Shown here: piece by piece, positions 1-8,642 of the stretch
Layout of the letters: each line of letters begins with the position of its first letter
Numbering within the stretch: the stretch's first letter is position 1
Assembly: GCF_004784465.1 (NCBI RefSeq)
Contig: NZ_SRRU01000013.1
Span: 62,001-126,000 of the forward strand
From: Streptomyces griseoluteus
GTDB lineage: Bacteria > Actinomycetota > Actinomycetes > Streptomycetales > Streptomycetaceae
Reading direction: 5' to 3'
Length of the DNA: 64,000 nucleotides
The notes under the pieces: model-generated
Database searches by the model: none
What the model saw: the letters and a program-made list of their open reading frames with translations, nothing else
What the model was told of the DNA's origin: nothing
Made by a program: the position numbers and the translations under genes

Positions 1-1771
1 GCGGACGAGACGACTCAGCCCTGCCTCCCGGCTCTCGGCCGGGAGGTGACGGTTCAGCCGACGGCGCCCGGCTCGACGGCGACTGCACGGCTCCGACCGT
101 CAGCGCCTTCGGGACCCGGTTGCCGAAATAGTCGACCGGACCCGGATCGACGCCCAACGCCTCCGGGCCGAGGCCCACGGGCGCCCTGTCCCGGCAACGG
201 GGCACCAGGTTCCCGGCGCCCGCGCCGTCACTGATCGAAGCGGCCAGACCCGCCAGGCAGGGGTCGCCGGTGGAGCCGGTCGCCCGGCCATGGAGCATCT
301 CCTGCCGGGAGGTGGCGCGCCAGCGGGCCAGCGACACGAAGCGCCACGGACCCCACCTCAGCGCCCATGGACCTGAGCTGTAGTAGTCGTTGCCCTGGAG
401 CCGGAACGTGCTGGGACCGTACGCCGACTGGGCCTCGACCAGGGGGCCGCCGTCGGTCGCGAAGATGTTGTTGTGAACGCGCACGTCACGCATGCCGTCG
501 CGTAGCCGCAGCGCCGGCGGCCGGCTCCCCACCGCCTTGGCGGAGGGCAGGCCCCCGGTGCGCATCACGACCGTGTTGTGGTAAATCTGCAGGTTCGTCA
601 TGCGGGTGCCGTAGGCGACGATGCCGCCGTACTCGGGCAGCTTGCGCGCATCGTCCCAGCTCATGTTGAAGCGGATGACGTTGTTCTTGTGGGCACCGGT
701 CGGCTGGCCGGAGTAGGCGAGGAAACCGGGCCCGTCGTTGCCGTACGCGAGGTTGTACTGCATCACCGAGGACGACACGTTGTTGTCGAGGCCGAAACCG
801 CCGCCGTCGACCCGTGAGCCGGTGCGGTTGCGGTAGGACTTGTTCCTCTCCAGCACCACGCGGGTGGAGTCGTACACCCAGATCCCCTCAGGGCCCTCCT
901 CCGCGGCGGCCGCAGAGTGTGCGCCGTTGTCGTGCGCCTCCGAGTGCGTCACCGTGGCCTGCCGGACGCTGCCGAGCGTGATGCCGCTGCCGGTGTTGCG
1001 CTCGACGCTCGTCGAATCGCCGGCGTTGGCATACGCCTTGACCCGTTCGATCCGGACTCCGACGTGCGCGTAGGCGGGGTGGTCGGCCTTGAACGCGGGC
1101 CCGTAGAAGACCAGGCCCGCCTCAAGGTTGTGATGCACAGAGACGTCGGTGATCCGCACGTCGCCGTAACCTGCGACGGCGCCCTTCTCCGCACCGACGC
1201 CGATGCCGTTCTGGAAGCCCCGGGCCTCCACCTCGGTGATCCTGACGTGGTCGAGTCGCCGGGCGCCGGGGAGCCTGTTCCGGAAGGCGATCCCGACTCC
1301 TTCGCGCAGCGCCTTGCGGTCGCCGACCAGCGCGATGTTCCTGATCTCCACGCCGGCGGTGTCGTACACGGTGATGCCGGACTTGCCGCGCGGAGCGATG
1401 GTGGCGCGGCCCGTGCCGTACGAAGCGACGACGACCGGCCGCGTCGGACTGCCCGCCTCTTCCTTGTCCAGCGTGAGGCTGCCGCGGAACCGCTCGCCGC
1501 CCTTGAGCAGGAGCCGGTCGCCGGGCCGGTATTGCGCCTCGTCGGCGTGGTCGAGCGTCCGCCAGGGCTTCTCAGGCGACATACCGTCGTTCCGGTCGTC
1601 ACCGTCGGGGCTCACGTAGAAGGTGTACGGCCCCGGCCCTCTGGTGGCAGGACGGGCCGGCCGGTAGACCTCCGGCATGCCGGGGACCTCGCACCCGGTC
1701 AGAAGCAGCAGAACCGCGGTACAGACTCCGGCGGCGCTTCTCGTCCTGCCGTTCCGCTTCAGCGCGTTCAA
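1..1771 (-). CDS. Right-handed beta-helix lipoprotein, 3' end beyond window
   Basis: The minus frame is open from 1771 to the left edge without a stop, so the C-terminus lies outside. I chose a TTG start at 1771 because a GGAGGGG ribosome site lies 5 bases upstream and the resulting N-terminus is a lipoprotein signal (lipobox LLTGC about 28 residues in). The mature part begins FYVSPDGDDRNDG and continues with a series of short beta-helix rungs and Asn-rich turns (VRVHNNIF), typical of secreted pectate-lyase-like or polysaccharide-binding parallel beta-helix proteins. The end motif VDYFGNRVPK, normally close to the C-terminus in this group, is followed here by a Pro/Ser-rich tail of at least 30 residues. 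Substrate unknown; extracellular and membrane anchored by inference. Confidence 0.75.
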   Translation of the reverse strand, partial: MNALKRNGRTRSAAGVCTAVLLLLTGCEVPGMPEVYRPARPATRGPGPYTFYVSPDGDDRNDGMSPEKPWRTLDHADEAQYRPGDRLLLKGGERFRGSLTLDKEEAGSPTRPVVVASYGTGRATIAPRGKSGITVYDTAGVEIRNIALVGDRKALREGVGIAFRNRLPGARRLDHVRITEVEARGFQNGIGVGAEKGAVAGYGDVRITDVSVHHNLEAGLVFYGPAFKADHPAYAHVGVRIERVKAYANAGDSTSVERNTGSGITLGSVRQATVTHSEAHDNGAHSAAAAEEGPEGIWVYDSTRVVLERNKSYRNRTGSRVDGGGFGLDNNVSSSVMQYNLAYGNDGPGFLAYSGQPTGAHKNNVIRFNMSWDDARKLPEYGGIVAYGTRMTNLQIYHNTVVMRTGGLPSAKAVGSRPPALRLRDGMRDVRVHNNIFATDGGPLVEAQSAYGPSTFRLQGNDYYSSGPWALRWGPWRFVSLARWRATSRQEMLHGRATGSTGDPCLAGLAASISDGAGAGNLVPRCRDRAPVGLGPEALGVDPGPVDYFGNRVPKALTVGAVQSPSSRAPSAEPSPPGREPGGRAESSRP

Positions 1772-1898
1772 GCGCACCCCTCCAGGACGTTCTCTTGCCA
1801 GATCCGGAACATAGCGCCATAGACTGCCAGAATCAGGTCATGCGAAACGCCGACGAAGGCGCGGCATCCGAGTCACGTCCGCGCGCTGCTCGACGGCG

Positions 1899-2024
1899 GT
1901 AGACGGTCACCGGTTTCGTATGGATTTCCTCCTGCCGCCCCACGGCCGGCGCATCGTCCTGGAAGTCGACGGATCCCAGCACTGCTCCCGCGTCCGCGGC
2001 CGCACCCCCGACACCGCCAAGTAC
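1899..2024 (+). pseudogene. Relic of a DUF559-like nuclease-fold protein
   Basis: A short reading frame contains FRMDFLLPPHGRRIVLEVDG followed by SQHCS, a segment that in intact actinobacterial proteins lies in the PD-(D/E)xK-like core (MDFLL...VVLEVDG.QHY). Upstream and downstream frames are unrelated and no full gene can be built, so this is a fragment of about 40 codons. The family identification rests on the motif alone. It is sandwiched between a beta-helix lipoprotein and another lipoprotein gene. Confidence 0.4.
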
Positions 2025-2100
2025 GCGGCCCGGCCGGTGCGGGGTGGGGGAGTGGGTCGGGGAGACTGTCCCCTCGGATCAAGGGGAGGGGCTGTCGAGC

Positions 2101-2709
2101 ATGAAGCGTGGGTTTCGAGGGCTGGTGACGGTCGCCGTCGTGCTGACCGGGGGCGGCTGCGCGGCCGACGCACTGCCGGCGCGTCCTGCCGCCGCCCGAG
2201 TCGCGCCTTCCGAACGGGCCTGCCCGCACCGGACCTTCCGGTGGGGCAAGGTCGTGAAGAGGGAGGTGCTGGCCGGGGTGTCGGACGCTCGGCGCTTCGA
2301 TGTACGGCACGGAGCCATCGTCCACGCGACCTTCGAGGCGGCTCCCGTCCGCTCCCTCCACGCGGGCGTCACACCGGCCGAGGGCACGCTGGGCCAGCGT
2401 GCCGCCGTCGCAGCGCTGGAGAAGAAGACCGGCGTCGAACTCGCCGACGCCGGAACGGACTTCAGACTTGGCGCGGGCGGGGTGCAGGAGGTGTCGTTCA
2501 AGAAGTCGACGGGCGTCCTGTTCTACGCCGTCGGCGTCACCACCTACGAAGCGTCCTTCGCGTACTACTGCGCCCGGGCGGACGCGGCACCGACACGCGG
2601 CACCGTGGCCACCTGGTCACCGGTGACGTACGGCGATCTCGTCAAGTGCGGGATCGGCGAGAAGCTGGAACCGGCGAGCATCGAGGCCGAGAGGCTGGTG
2701 TGCCGCTGA
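2101..2709 (+). CDS. Small secreted lipoprotein of unknown function
   Basis: A 202-residue protein starting at an ATG with a strong AGGGGAGGGG ribosome site about 9 bases upstream; an in-frame GTG at 2044 is less likely. The N-terminus MKRGFRGLVTVAVVLTGGGC is a lipoprotein signal with Cys at about residue 20. The mature part has two Cys near the C-terminus (YYCARAD, VKCGIG, final VCR), alternating beta-type segments and no motif I recognise. Probably anchored on the outer face of the membrane. It is alone on its strand, with the sugar porter gene 143 bases downstream. Confidence 0.7.
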   Translation: MKRGFRGLVTVAVVLTGGGCAADALPARPAAARVAPSERACPHRTFRWGKVVKREVLAGVSDARRFDVRHGAIVHATFEAAPVRSLHAGVTPAEGTLGQRAAVAALEKKTGVELADAGTDFRLGAGGVQEVSFKKSTGVLFYAVGVTTYEASFAYYCARADAAPTRGTVATWSPVTYGDLVKCGIGEKLEPASIEAERLVCR

Positions 2710-2852
2710 CCGGACCGTTCCGGGTGGGACGCCACGGCCGGTCGGCACGCTCAGCCGATTCTCCCCGCTGAAGCGAGCCGTTCCGGCTGGGGGACCCCCT
2801 CAGACGTACGGTTCTGGGCGGCGGAAACGGTCGAAACCGCCCTGGAGGAACG

Positions 2853-4268
2853 ATGACGCAAGCCGCGGGTCAGGCGCCCCGGACCACCAAGGGGCTGAAC
2901 GGGCACATGCTGATGGCGGCCGTAGTGTCCGCCATCAGCGGTCTGCTGTACGGCTACGACACCGGCATCATCTCCGGCGCGCTGCTCCAGATCTCCGAGG
3001 AGTTCCACATCGGGAACACGATGAAGGAGACCATCGCCGCCGGAATCCTGCTGGGCGCCGTCATCGGCTCGCTGAGCTGCAGCCTGCTGTGCGAGCGCTT
3101 CGGCCGGCACCGCACCATCCTGCTGATCTGCTGCGTGTTCATCGCGGGCAGCCTGACCTGCGCGGTCGCCCCCAACGCCGTAAGCCTGGCCCTCGCCCGC
3201 GTGCTGCTGGGCTTCGCGGTCGGCGGCGCCACCCAGACCGTACCGATGTACGTGGCCGAGCTGGCGCCCAGGACGATCCGCGGCCGCCTGGTGCTCTGCT
3301 TCCAGCTCGCCATCGGCGTCGGCATCGTGATCGCCACGATCGTCGGCGCCAGCGAGGCCGTGTCCTGGCGGGTGGCGATCGGCGCGGCCGCCGCACCCGC
3401 ACTGCTGATGCTGCTGGGCCAGTTGCGGCTCCCCGAGAGCCCCCGCTGGCTGCTCCTGCGCAAGGGGGACGTCGACGCGGCGGCGAAGGTACTGAAACGG
3501 GTACGCCCCGCGGGCTACGACGTCGACTCCGAGCTGGACGAGATCAGCGCCCTGGCCCGCCGTCAGCAGCGCACCGACCGGAATCACCAGGGCTGGCGCG
3601 GGCTGCGGCAGAAGTGGGTGCGTCCGGCACTGGTCGTCGGCTGCGGCATCGCCGTCTTCACCCAGCTCTCCGGCATCGAGATGATCATCTACTACGCCCC
3701 GACCATCCTCACCGACAACGGCTTCGATCGCTCCTCGGCGCTCCGGGTCAGCGTGGCGCTCGGGGTGGTCTACCTGGTGATGATGATCGTCGGCCTGTGG
3801 ATCGTCGACAAGGTCGGCCGCCGCAGGCTCACCCTGATCATGGTGCCCGGCGCCGCCCTGAGTCTGTTCGTGCTGGGCGGCTTCTACATCACCGGCCACG
3901 GCACCCGCGCGTACGTCCCCGCCATCGTCGCCTGCCTGCTCACCTTCATGTTCTTCAACGCCGGCGGCCTGCAGCTCATGGGCTGGCTCACCGGCTCGGA
4001 GATCTACCCGCTGACCGTGCGGGCCGCCGCCACCAGCGTCCAGTCGGCCACCCTGTGGAGCACCAACCTCCTGATCACCCTCACCCTGCTCAGCATGATC
4101 AGCGCCTTCGGGGTGGGCCAGGTGTTCTGGATCTACGCCCTCTTCAACGTCGCCGCCTGGCTGTTCGTCTGGCGGAAGATGCCGGAACTCACCGGGCACA
4201 GCCTGGAGGACATCGAACGGCACCTGAAGAACAACGAGTTCCAGCCAGAGAACTTCGCCCGCTCCTGA
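2853..4268 (+). CDS. MFS sugar porter family transporter
   Basis: A 471-residue protein with about 12 membrane segments. It has the sugar-porter signatures: GYDTGIISGAL in the first helix, RFGRH between helices 2 and 3, PESPRWLL after helix 6, the helix 7 motif QLSGIEMIIYYAP, and DKVGRRRL between helices 8 and 9. These place it with GLUT/XylE/GalP-like proton-sugar symporters. Length matches the family (450-480). A GGAGG site lies 6 bases before the ATG. The neighbours give no clue about which sugar; the sugar catabolic genes in this window are more than 20 kb away. Confidence 0.88.
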   Translation: MTQAAGQAPRTTKGLNGHMLMAAVVSAISGLLYGYDTGIISGALLQISEEFHIGNTMKETIAAGILLGAVIGSLSCSLLCERFGRHRTILLICCVFIAGSLTCAVAPNAVSLALARVLLGFAVGGATQTVPMYVAELAPRTIRGRLVLCFQLAIGVGIVIATIVGASEAVSWRVAIGAAAAPALLMLLGQLRLPESPRWLLLRKGDVDAAAKVLKRVRPAGYDVDSELDEISALARRQQRTDRNHQGWRGLRQKWVRPALVVGCGIAVFTQLSGIEMIIYYAPTILTDNGFDRSSALRVSVALGVVYLVMMIVGLWIVDKVGRRRLTLIMVPGAALSLFVLGGFYITGHGTRAYVPAIVACLLTFMFFNAGGLQLMGWLTGSEIYPLTVRAAATSVQSATLWSTNLLITLTLLSMISAFGVGQVFWIYALFNVAAWLFVWRKMPELTGHSLEDIERHLKNNEFQPENFARS

Positions 4269-4278
4269 CCGCCACCCC

Positions 4279-4704
4279 TCAACTCGCCGGCCGGAAGCAG
4301 GCCGTGACCTCCTTGCCGCGCGGACACGGGTAGGCGCCCCAGCTGTCTGCCAGCGCGTCCACCAGCAGCATGCCCCGCCCGCCGGTCGCCCCGGTGGTCG
4401 GCCTGCGCTGTTCCGGCAGCTCCGGCGAGGCGTCGTGCACGGTGACATGCAGGCACTCGCTGTCCCAGGTCAGCACGAGCTGCGCGGTGGCCCGGGCGTG
4501 CACATGGGCGTTGGTGACCAGCTCGGACACGGTCAGCAGCACCGCGTCCACCGTGTCCGGCGCGCTCCGCGCCCAGTCCAGGGTCTCCAGATGGTCGCGC
4601 GTCCAGTCCCGCGCCACCTTCACCCCATTGCTGACGGGCAGCGACCGCGCCCAGCCCACGGCGCGCAGGGAGGACTCGCTCAAGGAAGATTCATCGACGC
4701 TCAT
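4279..4704 (-). CDS. ATP-binding protein, RsbW-like histidine-kinase-fold (anti-sigma type)
   Basis: A 141-residue protein from the ATG at 4704 (MSVDESS), just after a GGGGAAGG site; a longer frame reaches 4995 but crosses the intergenic region with the divergent SDR gene. It has the HATPase_c_2 pattern: N box SELVTNAHVHA, then VHDASPELP and the glycine-rich GATGGRGMLLVDALADSWG. Streptomyces has dozens of such single-domain proteins, some of which are serine kinases or anti-sigma factors acting on sigma-B-like factors. The Asn of the N box is present, so ATP binding is plausible. No sigma factor or antagonist is adjacent. Confidence 0.82.
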   Translation of the reverse strand: MSVDESSLSESSLRAVGWARSLPVSNGVKVARDWTRDHLETLDWARSAPDTVDAVLLTVSELVTNAHVHARATAQLVLTWDSECLHVTVHDASPELPEQRRPTTGATGGRGMLLVDALADSWGAYPCPRGKEVTACFRPAS

Positions 4705-4813
4705 GACATTCGCCTTCCCCACGATCGCCCCGGCACCCCGCCGAAACCCTTGACTTCGTGAGCACTCCAAGTGATGAGCTCCTCGGTGTCCACGAACACC
4801 GAGGGGGATGGCC

Positions 4814-5515
4814 ATGAACGACTCACCGGTCGCGCTCATCACGGGCGGCGGCAGCGGCATCGGCGCGGCCGTGGCGCGGCAACTGCTGGAAGCCGGCAAC
4901 CGGGTCACCGTCACCGGACGCGGCAAGGACCGGCTGCGGGAGTTCGCCGAGAGCGTCGGCGACCCCGGCGAGCTGCTCATCGTCCCGGGCAGCACGTCGT
5001 CCTACGACGACGTCCGGGAAGCGGTGGACCGCACCGTCGAGCGGTACGGGCGACTGGACACCGTCATCGCCAACGCCGGTGTCGCCACCCACGACTCCGT
5101 CGCCGAGGGCGACCCGGCGGGGTGGAGCGAGATGGTGCTGACGAACGTCCTCGGCCCGGCTCTGCTCATCCGCGCCGCCGTCGACGCGCTCAAGGAGACC
5201 CGCGGCCGCATCGTCCTCATCGGCAGTGTCGCCGGATTCGTGAATACACCCGGCAACCTCTACGGGGCGACCAAGTGGGCGGTCACCGGGCTCGCCGAGA
5301 ACACCCGGCGCCAGGTCACCGAGTACGGCATCGGCGTCACCCTGGTCGCGCCCGGCCGGGTGGAGACCCCGTTCTGGGACGGCTACGGCAGCCTGCCGCC
5401 GGGGCAGCTGCTGACCGCCGGCCAGATCGCCGACTCGGTGGTCTGGGCGATCCAGCAGCCGGCCGGCGTCGACGTCAACACCGTCGTCGTGCGTCCGGTC
5501 GGACAGCCCAACTGA
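4814..5515 (+). CDS. Short-chain dehydrogenase/reductase (SDR)
   Basis: A classical SDR of 233 residues. It shows TGGGSGIG cofactor binding at the N-terminus, NAGVA after the fourth strand, and the catalytic serine (IGSVAG) and YxxxK (YGATK) pair. Two ATGs lie 6 bases apart (4808 and 4814); GAGGGGG directly touches the first, so 4814 has the better spacing and is used. The basic residue after strand 2 (TGRGKDR) suggests NADP(H). The substrate cannot be inferred. It ends at a bidirectional terminator shared with the convergent DUF3618 gene. Confidence 0.85.
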   Translation: MNDSPVALITGGGSGIGAAVARQLLEAGNRVTVTGRGKDRLREFAESVGDPGELLIVPGSTSSYDDVREAVDRTVERYGRLDTVIANAGVATHDSVAEGDPAGWSEMVLTNVLGPALLIRAAVDALKETRGRIVLIGSVAGFVNTPGNLYGATKWAVTGLAENTRRQVTEYGIGVTLVAPGRVETPFWDGYGSLPPGQLLTAGQIADSVVWAIQQPAGVDVNTVVVRPVGQPN

Positions 5516-5524
5516 GCCGACGCG

Positions 5525-5566
5525 ACGGGCCCCGGCCGAGCGGACTTCCGTTCGGCCGGGGCCCGT
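5525..5566. terminator. Bidirectional hairpin between SDR and DUF3618 genes
   Basis: Perfect 15-bp arms (5525-5539 and 5552-5566) with a 12-base loop sit between the convergent stop codons. GC-rich hairpins without a U tract are the common Streptomyces terminator form. Confidence 0.85.
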
Positions 5567-5586
5567 TAGGTACGGGGCCATGCGCG

Positions 5587-5970
5587 CTAGCGGCGCTTGC
5601 GGCGGCTCAGCAGGGTCAGCGCGACCACCGCGACCGCGCCGGCGACCAGCAGCTTGCGCTTGTCGCGGACCTGCTCGGGCGCCCGCTCCTGCCAGAGCTG
5701 CTCGGCCTGGCCGGCCTTGGCCCGGACCTGGGTGGCCGCGAGGGCGGCCTTCTCCTTGACCGGGTCCGGCACCTTCTCCGCCAGCTTCTGCGCGGTCTCG
5801 GCGGTCTGCACCTTGAGCGCGGCCGCCTTCTCCTGGGCACGGGCCTTGACGTCGGCCTTGTCGGTGAGGGCCTCCACGGTCTCCCCGAGCTCGTGGCGGG
5901 TCCGCTCGACCTGCTCCCGAAGCTCCTGGGGGCTCGCGGAGGAGGACTCCTCGAACGGCTGCTGTGTCAT
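5587..5970 (-). CDS. DUF3618 membrane-associated protein
   Basis: A 127-residue protein. The N-terminal half matches the DUF3618 signature (RTRHELGETVEALTDKADVKARA). A charged Ala-rich amphipathic helix follows, then a single C-terminal membrane helix (LLVAGAVAVVALTLL) and an arginine/lysine tail. Its ATG (5970) overlaps the stop of the upstream holin-like gene as ATGA, so the two are translationally coupled. Proteins of this pair are common in actinobacteria, often expressed under osmotic or envelope stress; the exact role is unknown. It is probably a membrane-surface coiled-coil protein. Confidence 0.85.
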   Translation of the reverse strand: MTQQPFEESSSASPQELREQVERTRHELGETVEALTDKADVKARAQEKAAALKVQTAETAQKLAEKVPDPVKEKAALAATQVRAKAGQAEQLWQERAPEQVRDKRKLLVAGAVAVVALTLLSRRKRR

Positions 5971-6383
5971 CGCTTGGCACTCTCCTTGATCTCGGCCACA
6001 TCGGCCTTCACGCTGTCGATGGTCTGTTCCGGAGCGGGCGGGGCGGCCTGGCCGATCTCCTTCTTGCCGGTCAGGGCGAGCACCGCCGTGACCGCGCCGA
6101 GGACGCCGGTGACGATGAGGGCCGCGGCCCACACCGGAAGAGGTACGGCCAGACCGGCGATCGCCGTGGCCACCAGGGCCTGGAGCGTGAGGAAACCGAC
6201 CAGGCCGGCGCCTCCGAAGAGCCCGCCGCCCTTGCCGTAGCGCTTGCCCTTCTCCTTCATCTCCGCCTGTGCGAGGCGGAGTTCACCGCGCACCAGCTCG
6301 GTGAGCTGCTGCGAGGCGCGTTGCACCAATTCGCCGACCGGCTCCTCACGGGCCACCGCCTGTTCACGGTCGGGTTCGAACAT
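5967..6383 (-). CDS. Phage holin family (superfamily III-like) membrane protein
   Basis: A 138-residue protein with a helical N-terminal part (ELVQRASQQLTELVRGELRLAQAEM), two hydrophobic segments joined by a short turn (FLTLQALVATAIAGLAV and WAAALIVTGVLGAVTAVLAL) and a charged tail. This is the architecture of the actinobacterial proteins named phage holin family, usually cotranscribed with DUF3618. There is no phage context here, so lysis is unlikely. Two ATGs follow an AGGAGGGG site; the second (6383) has normal spacing and is used. An ATCCGG..CCGGAT inverted repeat at 6404-6419 just upstream could be regulatory. Confidence 0.78.
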   Translation of the reverse strand: MFEPDREQAVAREEPVGELVQRASQQLTELVRGELRLAQAEMKEKGKRYGKGGGLFGGAGLVGFLTLQALVATAIAGLAVPLPVWAAALIVTGVLGAVTAVLALTGKKEIGQAAPPAPEQTIDSVKADVAEIKESAKR

Positions 6384-6447
6384 GACCATCACCCCTCCTG
6401 CGTATCCGGAAATCCGGATGCCCCGGTTACGCCAAGAGACGCCTGCC

Positions 6448-6470
6448 AGGGCCCTGTTGCACAGGGCCCT
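6448..6470 (-). terminator. Hairpin at the end of the Dap/NRPS operon
   Basis: Perfect 10-bp arms (6448-6457, 6461-6470) with a 3-base loop lie 44 bases beyond the stop of the SbnA gene and upstream of the next minus-strand gene. It probably ends the biosynthetic operon. Confidence 0.75.
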
Positions 6471-6513
6471 CACACAGGCGGCACCGAGATGGACGGGGCA
6501 GGCGGGGAAGGTG

Positions 6514-7539
6514 TCACGGCTGTGGCCAGCGGTCCGCCTCGCGGGTGGCCGGCTCGTCCGTTTCGAACGGGCCGGCGGACCGGCTCGGGTCGAGGATCTC
6601 GTCGCCGAAAAGGTCCTGCAGCCAGTTGGCCTGGTACACGGTGTCGAGGTAGCGCTCGCCCAGGTCCGGCGCGATGGCCACCGCCGTCATGTCACGGGTG
6701 TCGTGGCGGGCCAGCCAGTGCGCCGCGCCGCTCACCACCGTGCCGGTGGACCCGCCGAAGAGAAAGCCGCGCCGGGCCATCTGATGGCACGCCCGGATGG
6801 TGTCCGCCTCCTCCACCCGGATCACCTCGTTGACGTAGGACTCGTCCAGCAGCGGCGGCCGCATGCTCATCCCGAGGCCCGGGATCATCCGGCGCCCGGG
6901 CTCCCCGCCGAAGGCGACCGAGCCCACGCTGTCCACCGCGACGATGCGCACCGGTCGGTGCCACTGCCGGAAGTAGCGGGCGCAGCCCATCAGCGTCCCG
7001 GCGGTGCCCGTACCGACGAACAGCACGTCCAGGCGCGGGAACTGCCGGGCGATCTGCGGCGCGGTCGTGCGGTAGTGCGCCTGCCAGTTGCCGGGGTTGG
7101 TGTACTGGCTGAGCCATACGTACCGGTCGTCGGAGGCGCACAGCGAGCGCACGTACTCGATCCGCGTGCCCAGGAACCCGCCGTTCTCGTCCAGGTCGGC
7201 CACGATGTGCACCTTGCTGCCGAGGGACTCCATCAGCAGCCGGGTGGACAGATTGCAGCGCGAGTCCGTGACGCACAGGAACTTGTAGCCCTTGCTCGCG
7301 GCGATCATGCTGAGCGCCACACCGAGGTTCCCGGACGAGGATTCGACGATGACGGAGTCCGGCTTGAGAATGCCCTCCCGCTCGGCGCTCTCCACCATCT
7401 CGTTCGCGGCCTTCAGCTTGATGGAGCCGGCGAAGTTGAAGCCCTCGCACTTCAGGTAGAGGGGACATCCGAGGATCGACTTGAGGTCGACGAAGAGATG
7501 GCCTTCGTTGAAGTCATGAGGAGCGGATATGACGGGCAC
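6514..7539 (-). CDS. sbnA: SbnA-like N-(2-amino-2-carboxyethyl)-L-glutamate synthase
   Basis: A 341-residue PLP enzyme of the cysteine synthase fold, last gene of the operon. The PLP lysine is K41 in FAGSIK, with the phosphate-binding GTGTAGT loop and SSSGNLGVAL substrate loop visible. In Staphylococcus SbnA condenses O-phospho-L-serine and L-glutamate to ACEGA, which SbnB then splits to L-2,3-diaminopropionate; the adjacent SbnB homologue makes this assignment much safer than plain cysteine synthase. GTG start at 7539 with AGGAGG six bases upstream. Cytosolic. It supplies the unusual amino acid for the NRPS encoded upstream. Confidence 0.85.
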   Translation of the reverse strand: MPVISAPHDFNEGHLFVDLKSILGCPLYLKCEGFNFAGSIKLKAANEMVESAEREGILKPDSVIVESSSGNLGVALSMIAASKGYKFLCVTDSRCNLSTRLLMESLGSKVHIVADLDENGGFLGTRIEYVRSLCASDDRYVWLSQYTNPGNWQAHYRTTAPQIARQFPRLDVLFVGTGTAGTLMGCARYFRQWHRPVRIVAVDSVGSVAFGGEPGRRMIPGLGMSMRPPLLDESYVNEVIRVEEADTIRACHQMARRGFLFGGSTGTVVSGAAHWLARHDTRDMTAVAIAPDLGERYLDTVYQANWLQDLFGDEILDPSRSAGPFETDEPATREADRWPQP

Positions 7540-7574
7540 GATGGGCCTCCTGGTGCCGGGGAAGGGCAGGGCTC

Positions 7575-8642
7575 TCAGCCGTACCGGCGCAGGTCGTGGA
7601 AGAAGTTGTCGATGAGGCCGAGGTTCCCTGCGGCGGCCGTCTCGTCGTAGACGTACTTGCCGACGGCGAGGTCGAGGACGCCGAGCCCGAAGGGCGAGAA
7701 GACGATCGGCCGGTCGGGCGGCGGGGCTGCCCGGCCGAGCATCACGTCGTTCAGCGTGCCATTGAGGAAGTCCCGGTTCCCGGTGCGCTGTTCGACCAGA
7801 TGCGGGGAGGTGTCGGCCTTCAGGCAGTGCTCGACGTCGTCGACGAAGTTCGCCGACGCCAGGAGGACTTCGGGGGCCAGGTCGCGCAACGAGACGTGCA
7901 GGACCACGGGGTTGTGGGAGAACAGCGAGGCGTCGGTGACGTGCGGCTCTCCGGCGACGGTGGCGAAGACCACCAGGTCGCTCGAGCGGATCAGATCCGC
8001 CGCGCTGTCGTGGACCGTGACCTCGGCGCTCGTCCCGCTCAGCCGCAGGTAGTCGCAGAACCCGGTGGCGCTGTCGGCGGCCAGGTCGTGCACCCCGACC
8101 GTCTCGAACTCCCAGCCGGTGCCCGTCAGGAAGGTGTGGATGTAGCGGGCGATCAGCCCTGTGCCGAAGAACCCGACGCGGGTCGGACGCGGCCGGTCAC
8201 GGCTGAACCAGTCCGCGGCCAGCGCGGCGGACGCGGCCGTCCGGGTCGCGCTGATGATGGAGCTCTCCAGACAGGCGAACGGATAGCCCGTCGTGGGGTC
8301 GTTGAGGATCAGCACCGCCGAGGCGCGGGGGAGCCCGGACCGGACGTTGTCCGGGAAGCTGGAGATCCACTTCATGCCGTCGACACCGACGGACCCCCCG
8401 ACCGAGGCCGGCAGCGCGATGATCCGCGAGCTGGGCCGGTCGGGGAAGCGCAGGAAGTAGGACGGCGGGTTCACCGAGTCCCCGGCCCCGTGCAGCCGGT
8501 AGGTCGCCTCGACCAGGTCCGTGATCTCCCGCTCGCGCCCGGCGAGCGCCTTCTGCACCTGCTCGCCGGAGATCACCGCGAACGTCGGCGGGGCCGGGTC
8601 GGGGTGGGCCGGCTGCGCGGCGGTGGGCAACAGGTCGGTCAT
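7575..8642 (-). CDS. sbnB: SbnB-like N-[(2S)-2-amino-2-carboxyethyl]-L-glutamate dehydrogenase
   Basis: A 355-residue member of the ornithine cyclodeaminase/mu-crystallin family. It shows the NAD-binding GFFGTGLIARY loop and a long family-specific N-terminal half with PSYFLRFPDRPSSRIIALPA. In the staphyloferrin B pathway SbnB oxidatively cleaves ACEGA to 2-oxoglutarate and L-2,3-diaminopropionate. The ATG at 8642 overlaps the stop of the dioxygenase gene (ATGA), so the pair is translationally coupled. Together with SbnA this makes L-Dap the most likely dedicated precursor of the locus. Confidence 0.87.
   Translation of the reverse strand: MTDLLPTAAQPAHPDPAPPTFAVISGEQVQKALAGREREITDLVEATYRLHGAGDSVNPPSYFLRFPDRPSSRIIALPASVGGSVGVDGMKWISSFPDNVRSGLPRASAVLILNDPTTGYPFACLESSIISATRTAASAALAADWFSRDRPRPTRVGFFGTGLIARYIHTFLTGTGWEFETVGVHDLAADSATGFCDYLRLSGTSAEVTVHDSAADLIRSSDLVVFATVAGEPHVTDASLFSHNPVVLHVSLRDLAPEVLLASANFVDDVEHCLKADTSPHLVEQRTGNRDFLNGTLNDVMLGRAAPPPDRPIVFSPFGLGVLDLAVGKYVYDETAAAGNLGLIDNFFHDLRRYG

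Noticed and set aside
917..1822. Plus-strand reading frame of 301 codons
   Set aside because: Opposite-strand shadow of the beta-helix lipoprotein, which has coherent motifs, a signal peptide and a ribosome site.
5967..6383. Phage origin of the holin-like gene
   Set aside because: Pairing with DUF3618 and lack of any other phage gene shows the normal chromosomal actinobacterial arrangement.
6514..7539. Plain cysteine synthase
   Set aside because: The adjacent SbnB-type ornithine cyclodeaminase homologue and the NRPS context point to the SbnA function.
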